Shown piece after piece: positions 1-6,380 of a stretch of 40,178 nt of DNA. Both the position numbers and the translations under genes were made by a program. The first letter of the stretch is position 1. Every line of letters begins with the position of its first letter. The notes beneath the pieces were generated by a model. That model made no database searches and was not told where the DNA came from. It saw only the letters and a program-made list of their open reading frames with translations. Source of the stretch: Streptosporangium subroseum (lineage in GTDB: Bacteria > Actinomycetota > Actinomycetes > Streptosporangiales > Streptosporangiaceae); assembly GCF_900188345.1 (NCBI RefSeq), contig NZ_FZOD01000080.1:1-40178 (forward strand). The letters are read 5' to 3'.

Positions 1-315
1 CACGACGACGACCAGGGCATCGGCGTGCTGGCCGCGATCAAGGAGGCCAACCGCAGCGAGTTCTTCATGGTCGGCGGCGCGGGTTCGGCCAACGCGATGC
101 GCGACATCCAGGCGGGTAACAGCGTGCTGGAGGCCACTGTCACCTACAGCCCGACCATGGCCTCTTCGGCGATCAAGCTTGCTCGGCTGATCGCGCAGGG
201 CAAGGGCATGAGTGATCTGGTGGAGAACCAGGTGCCTCAGTCGATCACGCTGGCCTCGGAGACCATCACCAAGGACAACGTCGACAAGTACCTGCCGCTC
301 GGATTCGAGTCGTGA
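1..315 (+). CDS. Sugar ABC transporter substrate-binding protein, C-terminal fragment
   Basis: The reading frame is open from base 1 and stops with TGA at 313-315, so only the last 104 residues are present. The fragment has the look of the second lobe of a ribose-type periplasmic binding protein: DDQGIGVLAAIKEA (residues 3-16), then a VGGAGSANAMRDI segment like the hinge strand where such proteins read the ligand, and a VTYSPTMASSAIKLA helix as in RbsB-like proteins that offer the domain to the permease. Such proteins capture a sugar outside the membrane and deliver it to an ABC permease. No partner permease is visible because the gene start lies outside the window. It is separated from the next gene by 170 bases and a hairpin, so it is probably the end of a separate transport operon. 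The sugar is unknown. Confidence 0.75.
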   Translation, partial: HDDDQGIGVLAAIKEANRSEFFMVGGAGSANAMRDIQAGNSVLEATVTYSPTMASSAIKLARLIAQGKGMSDLVENQVPQSITLASETITKDNVDKYLPLGFES

Positions 316-385
316 CAGCGGTCCTTCAGGTGGGTATGGCGAAGGGCAAGGCGATCATGTCGCCCGCCCTCTCCGCCGACTAGTC

Positions 386-429
386 CCGCCCGCCGACCCC
401 GGGCGGCGGCCTGTCAGGTGAGCCGCCGC
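386..429 (+). terminator. Two overlapping G+C hairpins between the binding protein and the ebo cluster
   Basis: CCGCCCG (386-392) pairs with CGGGCGG (400-406). GCGGCGGC (403-410) pairs with GCCGCCGC (422-429). The two stems share bases 403-406, so they cannot form together. The simplest reading is a terminator for the upstream transport gene. The mutually exclusive stems could also be an attenuator for the downstream cluster. There is no clear U-tract, as is common in actinomycetes. Confidence 0.4.
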
Positions 430-485
430 CCGTCATTTCCCAAGACCCGACATCCCAGGAAACGTCTGTTTGAGCAGGAGGCCCG

Positions 486-1634
486 ATGCGTACGGGAGTG
501 TGGCTGATAGGAGCGCGGGGGTCGGTCGCCGCCACCAGCGTGATCGGAGCGCTCGCACTGCGGGCGGGTCTCACCGATCCGACCGGTTGCGTCACCGAGT
601 TACCCGAACTACACAGCCCCGAGATACCCGGCCTCGGAGACCTCGTCTTCGGCGGGCACGACATCTCCTCGAACCCGCTGGCGAAGAAGGCCGACACGCT
701 GGCCGCCGCGGGCATCGTCCCGGGCTGGTTGGTCAGGGCCCTCTCCGATGAGCTGTCGGCGGTCGAGAAGGAACTACGGCCGGTGCCCGAAGCCGGAAAC
801 CAGGCCGCCACGGCCGACCTCATCGGTGCCGACCTGATCGACTTCCAGCGGCGGAACGACCTGGACAGGGTCGTCGTGATCAATGTCTCGACCACCGAGG
901 CCGTGCCCGAACCGCACCCGGCCCACGCCGACCTGGGGGCGCTGGAGGCCGAGCTGGCGACCTCGCGGACCCTGCTGCCCCCGAGCTCGCTCTTCGCGTA
1001 CGCGGCTTTCCGCGCGGGCTGCCCGTACGTGGACTTCACCCCCTCTACGGGCGCGCGACTGCCCGCCCTGGACCAGCTCGCCAGGCGGCAGCGCCTGCCG
1101 TACAGCGGGCACGACGGCAAGACCGGCGAGACGCTCGTCAAGTCGGTGCTCGCGCCGATGTTCGCCATGCGTAACCTGCGCGTGCGAACGTGGTCCGGGA
1201 TCAACCTCCTGGGCGGAGGCGACGGCGCCAACCTCGCCGAGCCGGCCGCCAACGCGGCGAAGACCGCCAGCAAGCAGCGGGTGCTGGCCGAGACACTCGG
1301 CTACGTCCCCCAGGGCACCACGCGCATCGACTATCTCGAGGACATCGGCGACTTCAAGACCGCCTGGGATCTCGTGACCTTCGAGGGCTTCCTCGGGGTG
1401 CCGATGCGCATGGAGTTCACCTGGCACGGCTGCGACTCCGCCCTCGCCGCGCCCTTGGTCCTGGACCTGGCGCGGCTCACCGCGGCGGCGCACCGGGCCG
1501 GGCGCTCCGGCCCGCTCTCCGAACTCGCCTTCTTCTTCAAGGATCCGTTCGGGTCCGAGCCGCACGCTCTGGCCGAGCAGTGGCGGGTGCTACGCGGCTT
1601 CGTCGCCGGGCTCGGCGCGGGAGACCAGGTCTGA
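486..1634 (+). CDS. Inositol-3-phosphate synthase family protein (first gene of ebo-type cluster)
   Basis: This 382-residue protein belongs to the myo-inositol-1-phosphate synthase family, which cyclises glucose 6-phosphate with NAD+ to inositol phosphate in the cytosol. The N-terminal Rossmann strand reads VWLIGARGSVAAT (5-17). The family's central active-site block is present as SGHDGKTGETLVKSVL (207-222, Lys212), followed by INLLGGGDGANL and the C-terminal CDSALAAPLVLDLARL block. AGGAGG-like bases (AGCAGGAGGCCCG) sit just before ATG 486. It is the first gene of a chain of seven overlapping genes and shares one base with the UbiA gene. Substrates other than glucose 6-phosphate are possible, since the catalytic loop differs in detail from housekeeping enzymes and the genetic context is ebo. 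Family assignment is firm; the exact reaction is not. Confidence 0.88.
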   Translation: MRTGVWLIGARGSVAATSVIGALALRAGLTDPTGCVTELPELHSPEIPGLGDLVFGGHDISSNPLAKKADTLAAAGIVPGWLVRALSDELSAVEKELRPVPEAGNQAATADLIGADLIDFQRRNDLDRVVVINVSTTEAVPEPHPAHADLGALEAELATSRTLLPPSSLFAYAAFRAGCPYVDFTPSTGARLPALDQLARRQRLPYSGHDGKTGETLVKSVLAPMFAMRNLRVRTWSGINLLGGGDGANLAEPAANAAKTASKQRVLAETLGYVPQGTTRIDYLEDIGDFKTAWDLVTFEGFLGVPMRMEFTWHGCDSALAAPLVLDLARLTAAAHRAGRSGPLSELAFFFKDPFGSEPHALAEQWRVLRGFVAGLGAGDQV

Positions 1635-2560
1635 TGGCGTCGTTGCGCGACTTCATGGATCTGGTACGCGCACCCGCGGCGCTCTCCGTACCGGGCGACG
1701 TCGTGGCGGGCGGAGCCGCCGCCGGGGCGCTCGGCCGCCGGACCCCGGCCCTGGCGTGCGCCTCGGTCTGCCTCTACTGGGCGGGAATGGCGGCCAACGA
1801 CTGGGCCGACCGCCGCCTGGACAAGGTGGAACGCCCGGAGCGGCCGATACCGTCAGGGCGGATCTCGGCGAACCTGGCGCTGGCCACGGCTCTGGGCCTC
1901 ACCGGCGCGGGTCTCGCGGCCGCCGGGCTCGCCGCCGGTCGCCGGGGCCTCGCCGTCGCCGCACCGCTCGCGGCGGCCGTGTGGGCATACGACCTGCGCG
2001 CGAAGAACACGTCCGCGGGTCCGGCGGTGATGGCCGCCTGCCGCGCCCTGGACGTGCTGCTCGGTGCGAGCCCGGGCCTCGGCGGAGGCCGTACGGGCGC
2101 GCCGCCGGGAACGGCAGGGGCGGGCTCGCCGTCCCGGACGTTCGCCGACGCGCTGCCCTCGGCCCTCGCGGTCGCCGCCCACACCTACATGATCACCGAG
2201 CTGTCGCGCAGGGAGGTCTCGGGCGCGGACCGCCGCGTACCCGCCACCACCATGGCGGGTACGGCGGCGCTGGCCGCGGGGGTCACCGTGGCGGGGAGCA
2301 GACGTGGCGCGGGGCCGGGGGCGGCCGTTCAGGCGACGCTCGCCTCCTGGTATCTCGCGCGGTTCGGCGCGGCCCAGGCCCGCGCCGTCGACGAGCCTTC
2401 CGCGCCCCGGATCCGCGAGGCCGTGGGAACCGGCATCACCGTGCTGCCCGCGCTGCAGGGTGCGCTCACGGTTCACGCCGGCGCGGTCCCCGCGGGACTG
2501 GCCGTGGCGCTGGCCGCCCCGCTCGGCCGCCGGCTCGCCAGGAAAATCTCCCCGACATGA
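1634..2560 (+). CDS. eboC: UbiA-like prenyltransferase, EboC family
   Basis: Membrane prenyltransferase of 308 residues. ATG 1634 overlaps the preceding stop codon (TGATG), which fixes the start. The first Asp-rich motif is NDWADRRLD (55-63), followed by RPIPSGRIS, the signature of UbiA enzymes that bind Mg-prenyl diphosphate. Ala/Leu/Gly-rich hydrophobic segments surround it. The second Asp motif of classical UbiA is replaced by ITELSRREVSG, which is what I expect of the EboC branch. A Gly/Pro-rich loop near residues 145-165 looks like inserted low complexity. In ebo clusters EboC is thought to prenylate or handle a small polar product at the membrane; its substrate is not established. Its stop is followed by an ATGA-coupled repeat ORF, not directly by the next enzyme. 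Confidence 0.8.
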   Translation: MASLRDFMDLVRAPAALSVPGDVVAGGAAAGALGRRTPALACASVCLYWAGMAANDWADRRLDKVERPERPIPSGRISANLALATALGLTGAGLAAAGLAAGRRGLAVAAPLAAAVWAYDLRAKNTSAGPAVMAACRALDVLLGASPGLGGGRTGAPPGTAGAGSPSRTFADALPSALAVAAHTYMITELSRREVSGADRRVPATTMAGTAALAAGVTVAGSRRGAGPGAAVQATLASWYLARFGAAQARAVDEPSAPRIREAVGTGITVLPALQGALTVHAGAVPAGLAVALAAPLGRRLARKISPT

Positions 2561-2771
2561 GCACCGGCATGAGTTCTGGTAAGCGCACCGGCACGCGTGT
2601 CATCACGGAGACCGGAACGAGCATCGGCATGACCGTCATCCCCGGCACCGGCACGAGTGTCATCACGGAGCCCGACAGGAACACCACCATGAGTTCTGGC
2701 ATGCGTCCCGGCATGACTGCCATCCCTGACACCGGAACGGACATCGGCGTGAACCCCGGCACGGTGCTGAT
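2557..2771 (+). repeat. Degenerate tandem repeat, period about 60 bases
   Basis: ACCGGCACG-GTGTCATCACGGAG occurs at 2587-2610 and again at 2647-2670 with one change, 60 bases apart. ATGAGTTCTGG occurs at 2569 and about 120 bases later at 2689. About three and a half units fill the whole gap between eboC and the isomerase gene. Unit length of 20 codons keeps the frame open. Confidence 0.75.
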
Positions 2772-2775
2772 ATGA
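2557..2775 (+). CDS. 72-residue repeat-made ORF coupled to both neighbours
   Basis: Starting at ATG 2557, which overlaps the EboC stop (ATGA), the frame stays open for 72 codons and ends in a TGA that overlaps the next gene's ATG at 2772. The peptide is rich in Thr, Gly, Ile and Met with repeated GTGTxVITE-like and MSSGxR units. It resembles no protein family I know. It may be translated only to carry ribosomes from eboC to the next gene, because no Shine-Dalgarno sequence is evident before 2772. It could equally be a repeat expansion that happens to stay open because its unit length is a multiple of three. Confidence 0.3.
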   Translation: MSTGMSSGKRTGTRVITETGTSIGMTVIPGTGTSVITEPDRNTTMSSGMRPGMTAIPDTGTDIGVNPGTVLI

Positions 2776-3767
2776 GCGCCGCGGCGGGCGGCGCCCTCAG
2801 ATTCGGCTACGGGACCAACGGGTTCGCCAACCACCGGCTGACCGACGCCTGCGAGATCATCGCGGGCCTCGGTTACACCGGCGTGGCCCTGACCCTCGAC
2901 CACGACCACCTGGACCCCTACGCCCCCGGGCTGGCACGGCGGACGGCGGAGCTGGCCGACCGGCTGCGCGATCTCGGGCTCGGGGTGGTCATCGAGACCG
3001 GCGCGCGCTACCTGCTGGACCCCTGGCACAAGCACGCCCCCACGCTGTTGCACGACGAGCGGGAAACCCGGCTGGACTTCCTGCGCCGGGCGATCGCGAT
3101 AGGCGAGGACCTGGGCGCCGAGGCGGTGTCCTTCTGGGCGGGCGTGCGTCCGGATGGGGTGGGCGAGGACGTCGCCTGGGAGCGCCTGGTGGACGGCTGC
3201 GCCCAGCTTGTCGCCCCCGCCGAGGCCGCGGGGGTACCGCTCGGGTTCGAGCCCGAGCCGGGAATGCTCGTCGAGTCGATCGCCGGATGGCGGCGGCTGC
3301 GGGAGGCGCTCGGCGCACCGGCCGCCTTCGGCCTGACACTCGACATCGGCCACTGCCGCTGCCTTGAGCCGGATCCGGTGCCCTCCTGCGTGACGGCCGT
3401 GGCGGACCACGTGGTCAACGTGCAGATCGACGACATGCGCCGGGGCGTGCACGAGCACCTGGAGTTCGGGGAAGGGGAGATCGACTTCCCGCCGGTGCTC
3501 CGCGCGCTCGGTGACGCCGGGTACCGCGGGCTGGTCGCGGTCGAGCTGCCCCGCCACTCCCACGCCGCCCCCTCCGTGGCCGCCCGCTCGATCGACTTCC
3601 TGCGCGAGGCCGAACGGGAAGCCGCGGCCGGGCGCGGGACCGCGGGCGAGAGGGAAGCCACCGAGAAGGAAACCGTGACCGAGATCGGAACCGTGGAGGA
3701 GAGGGAAGCCGCGGCCGAGAGGGAAACCGTAGACGTGAGGGAAACCGTGGAAGGGAGGCGACCGTGA
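2772..3767 (+). CDS. Xylose-isomerase-like TIM barrel (sugar phosphate isomerase/epimerase family)
   Basis: 331 residues. The fold is the AP-endonuclease-2/xylose-isomerase TIM barrel: FGYGTNGF strand 1, a GYTGVALTLD strand, VIETGARY, LGFEPEPGMLVES near residue 160, LTLDIGHC near 190, VNVQIDD near 216 and VAVELPRHSH near 256. The Glu, Asp, His and Glu in these strands are the usual divalent-metal ligands. It therefore probably isomerises or epimerises a sugar or cyclitol derived from the synthase product. It shares the FEPEPG strand with EboE downstream, suggesting a common origin. ATG 2772 overlaps the preceding stop and the gene ends in a GTGA overlap with eboA. The last 50 or so residues are a Glu-rich repeat tail absent from the domain proper, so the catalytic domain ends near residue 280. 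Confidence 0.82.
   Translation: MSAAAGGALRFGYGTNGFANHRLTDACEIIAGLGYTGVALTLDHDHLDPYAPGLARRTAELADRLRDLGLGVVIETGARYLLDPWHKHAPTLLHDERETRLDFLRRAIAIGEDLGAEAVSFWAGVRPDGVGEDVAWERLVDGCAQLVAPAEAAGVPLGFEPEPGMLVESIAGWRRLREALGAPAAFGLTLDIGHCRCLEPDPVPSCVTAVADHVVNVQIDDMRRGVHEHLEFGEGEIDFPPVLRALGDAGYRGLVAVELPRHSHAAPSVAARSIDFLREAEREAAAGRGTAGEREATEKETVTEIGTVEEREAAAERETVDVRETVEGRRP
3609..3763 (+). repeat. In-frame 15/18-base repeats coding a Glu-rich tail
   Basis: About eight degenerate units of the type GAGAGGGAAACCGTGGAC follow each other, in lengths of 15 or 18 bases, so the frame is kept. They encode alternating ERE, TVEE and AAAE units at the C-terminus of the TIM-barrel protein. The array reaches to within a few bases of the gene's stop codon. 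It resembles replication-slippage expansion at a gene end. Confidence 0.75.
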
Positions 3768-4390
3768 CGGAATCGGAGCGACTGCGGGCCGCACTGGCGG
3801 CCGAACCCGGGCATGACGTACGGGCCCGGGAATGGCTGGCCGACGCGCTCGCGCGGATCGTGGAACGGCCGGAGACCGTCGGGAGGTCCTTCGCCGCCGC
3901 GGGGCGCACCGTTGGACGGGCCCCGCTGGCGGACGCGCCCGACTGGACGGCGGACGAGGCCGCCAGGGCGCTGCTGCTGGCCGCACTGCCACCGGACCGG
4001 GTCGCGGACGAGGCCGCCGCCCTCTATCGGTACGGCGACGCGAACGAGAAACGCGCGGTGCTCAAGGCCCTGCCGGCGCTGCCGGTGGGCGCGGCGGCCG
4101 TACCCCTGCTGCACGACGCGATCCGCAGCAACGACGCCCGCCTGGTGACCGCCGCGCTCGGGCCGTACGCCGGCCACCTCGACCAGGCGATGTGGCGGCA
4201 GGCGGTGCTCAAGTGCGTGTTCATGGACGTGTCGCTGGCGACGGTGGACGGGCTGGCCGAGCGAGCCGACGCCGAGCTGGCCACGATGCTGGCCGCGCTG
4301 GCCGAAGAGCGCGCCGCGGCCGGACGCTCGATCCCCGACGACGCCGTCGCACTGCTCACCACGCTCACCGGCGAGAAGAAGGACGCATGA
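3764..4390 (+). CDS. eboA: EboA family protein
   Basis: 208 residues, starting at GTG 3764 in a GTGA overlap with the upstream stop. The central segment LYRYGDANEKRAVLKALPAL, followed by SNDARLVTAALGPYAGHLD and WRQAVLKCVFMDVSL, is the recognisable core of EboA proteins. The chain is predicted to be all-helical, with short repeated helices like a small HEAT-type repeat, and has no signal peptide or membrane segment. EboA has no known biochemical activity; in ebo clusters it is always with EboB, EboC, EboE and EboF, so a scaffold or adaptor role is plausible but inferred. The end overlaps the TatD gene by ATGATG. Confidence 0.82.
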   Translation: MTESERLRAALAAEPGHDVRAREWLADALARIVERPETVGRSFAAAGRTVGRAPLADAPDWTADEAARALLLAALPPDRVADEAAALYRYGDANEKRAVLKALPALPVGAAAVPLLHDAIRSNDARLVTAALGPYAGHLDQAMWRQAVLKCVFMDVSLATVDGLAERADAELATMLAALAEERAAAGRSIPDDAVALLTTLTGEKKDA

Positions 4391-5256
4391 TGCGCATATT
4401 CGACCCCCACATCCACATGACCTCGCGCACCACCGATGACTACGCGAGGATGGCGGCGGCCGGAGTGCGCGCCATCGTCGAACCGGCCTTCTGGCTGGGC
4501 CAGCCCCGCACCAACCCCGGTTCCTTCGCCGACTACTTCGACTCGCTGATCGGCTGGGAGCCGTACCGGGCCGCGAAGTTCGGCATCCGCCACCACGCCA
4601 CGATCGCGCTGAACCCCAAGGAGGCGGGCGACCGGCGCTGCCTGCCGGTGCTCGACCTGCTGCCGCGCTACCTCGACAAGGACGGCGTCGTCGCGGTCGG
4701 CGAGATCGGCTACGACTCGATGATCCCCGAGGAGGACGAGGCGTTCTCCGCGCAGCTCGCGATGGCCGTCGAGCACGGCCTGCCCGCCCTGGTGCACACC
4801 CCGCACCGGGACAAGGCCCGCGGCACGCAGCGCAGCCTCGACGTCGTCAAGGAGTCGGGCATCGCGCCCGGCCACGTCGCGATCGACCACCTCAACGAGG
4901 TCACCGTGGACCTCGTACGCGACTCCGGCTGCTGGATGGGCTTCTCCATCTACCCCGACACCAAGATGTCGCCGCCCCGCATGGTGGAGATCCTGAAGAC
5001 CCACGGGCTGGAGCGGATGCTGATCAACTCGGCCGCCGACTGGGGCGTCTCGGACCCGCTGCTGACCAAGGAGACCGCCGAGGCGATGCTCGCCGCCGGC
5101 TACACCGAGGACGACGTCGACCGGGTGCTGTGGCGCAACCCGGTGGAGTTCTACAGCCAGTCGGGACGGCTCGACCTGTCCGACCTCGACGACGCCGGTG
5201 CCCGCGGCGCCGAGCCCACCTTCGAGGGCAGCTCGATCCTGCGCGGAGGCGGCTGA
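4387..5256 (+). CDS. eboB: TatD-like metal-dependent hydrolase, EboB
   Basis: 289 residues from ATG 4387 (an in-frame ATG at 4390 is an equally possible start). Amidohydrolase-type barrel with the HIH pair (His8, His10), Glu106 in VGEIGYDS, His137 in VHTPHRD, His168 in AIDHLNE and Asp218 in SAADWG. All metal ligands are intact, so it should be an active metallohydrolase in the cytosol. Classical TatD acts on DNA ends, but the EboB branch is confined to ebo clusters and more likely hydrolyses a small pathway intermediate (inference). The last 30 residues, after NPVEFYSQSG, are Asp/Gly-rich and probably disordered. It shares one base with eboE. Confidence 0.82.
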   Translation: MMRIFDPHIHMTSRTTDDYARMAAAGVRAIVEPAFWLGQPRTNPGSFADYFDSLIGWEPYRAAKFGIRHHATIALNPKEAGDRRCLPVLDLLPRYLDKDGVVAVGEIGYDSMIPEEDEAFSAQLAMAVEHGLPALVHTPHRDKARGTQRSLDVVKESGIAPGHVAIDHLNEVTVDLVRDSGCWMGFSIYPDTKMSPPRMVEILKTHGLERMLINSAADWGVSDPLLTKETAEAMLAAGYTEDDVDRVLWRNPVEFYSQSGRLDLSDLDDAGARGAEPTFEGSSILRGGG

Positions 5257-6380
5257 TGCGCCTGCTCCATCCGGCGGGACGCCTCCTGCACCTGAGCTAC
5301 TGCACCAACGTGCACCCGGCCGAGAACCTGGAGGGCATCGTCGGGCAGCTCGACGAGTACGCCCTGCCGATCCGCGAGCGCCTCGGCAGCGACGTGCTCG
5401 GGCTCGGGCTCTGGCTGGCCGCGCCGGTCGCGGCGGCGCTCGCCATCGACGCCGAGGCCCGTAAGGGCTTCCGCCGCGAGCTGGACGTGCGCGGCCTGGA
5501 GGTGGTGACGCTCAACGGCTTCCCCTACCGTTCCTTCCAGAACCCCGTGGTCAAGCAGGCGGTCTACCACCCCGACTGGACCACCCCCGAGCGCCTGCGC
5601 TACACCCTCGACCTGGCGCGGGTCCTGGCCGACCTGCTCCCGGACGACGCGGCCCGGGGGTCGGTCTCCACGCTGCCGCTGGCGTGGCGGCACCCCTGGG
5701 ACGACGCCCGCGCCGCCACCTCCATGCAGATGCTGGACCTGCTCGCCGCCGGACTCGCCGACATCGAGACCCGGACCGGGAGGATCATCCAGGTGGCGTT
5801 CGAGCCGGAGCCCGGGTGCGTGATCGAGACCACCGCCCAGGCCGTCGCGATGCTCTCCGGCGTGGACACCGACCGGCTCGGCGTCTGCCTGGACCTCGCG
5901 CACCTCGCGTGCGCCTGGGAGCAGCCGGCCGACGCGCTGCGCGCGCTGAGGGAGGCGGGCATCTCCGTCATGAAGGTCCAGCTGTCGGCCGCGATGGAGG
6001 CCGGCGAGCCCGAGGCGCTGCGCGAGTACGTCGAGCCGCGGTTCCTCCATCAGACGCGCAACCCCGCAGGGGGCTCCGTCGACGACCTCGACGAGGCATT
6101 CGAGACCGAGTTGCCCGGCCCCTGGCGGGTGCACTACCACGTGCCGCTGCACTCCCGCCCGTCCGCGCCGCTGGTCACCACCACGCCACTGCTGCGCGCG
6201 GCGATCGGCGAGCTGGTCGGCGGCCCCGACGCCGTGTGCGACCACTTCGACGTCGAGACCTACACCTGGGGCGTGCTGCCGCCCGAGCAACGCCCCCAGA
6301 ACGCCGGCCAGCTCGCCGACGGCATCGCCGCCGAAATGGCCTTCGCACACGACGAACTGCTTAAAGGGATGAACGCATGA
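5256..6380 (+). CDS. eboE: EboE, TIM-barrel protein of the ebo cluster
   Basis: 374 residues starting at ATG 5256, which overlaps the stop of eboB (TGATG). The opening LHLSYCTNVHPAENLEGI and the NGFPYRSFQ motif are diagnostic of EboE. The barrel is of the xylose-isomerase/AP-endonuclease-2 type, with VAFEPEPGCVIET, VCLDLAHLACAWE, VMKVQLSAAME, VHYHVPLHS and DHFDVETYTW carrying probable metal or substrate residues. Public annotation often calls the family a metabolite traffic protein, from the scytonemin work in cyanobacteria in which loss of ebo genes blocked export of a monomer. Its true reaction is unknown. The gene overlaps eboF by ATGA. No membrane segment is seen. Confidence 0.83.
   Translation: MRLLHPAGRLLHLSYCTNVHPAENLEGIVGQLDEYALPIRERLGSDVLGLGLWLAAPVAAALAIDAEARKGFRRELDVRGLEVVTLNGFPYRSFQNPVVKQAVYHPDWTTPERLRYTLDLARVLADLLPDDAARGSVSTLPLAWRHPWDDARAATSMQMLDLLAAGLADIETRTGRIIQVAFEPEPGCVIETTAQAVAMLSGVDTDRLGVCLDLAHLACAWEQPADALRALREAGISVMKVQLSAAMEAGEPEALREYVEPRFLHQTRNPAGGSVDDLDEAFETELPGPWRVHYHVPLHSRPSAPLVTTTPLLRAAIGELVGGPDAVCDHFDVETYTWGVLPPEQRPQNAGQLADGIAAEMAFAHDELLKGMNA

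Noticed and set aside
1190..2560. A longer UbiA protein beginning at 1190
   Set aside because: The first 148 codons lie inside the inositol-phosphate synthase gene in another frame and are Arg-rich; the TGATG junction at 1632-1636 gives the natural start.
2466..3992. Long minus-strand frame of about 500 codons opposite the TIM-barrel gene
   Set aside because: It mirrors the G/C third-position pattern of the plus-strand gene, reads as Arg/Pro/His-rich sequence, and crosses the repeat array. It is antisense shadow.
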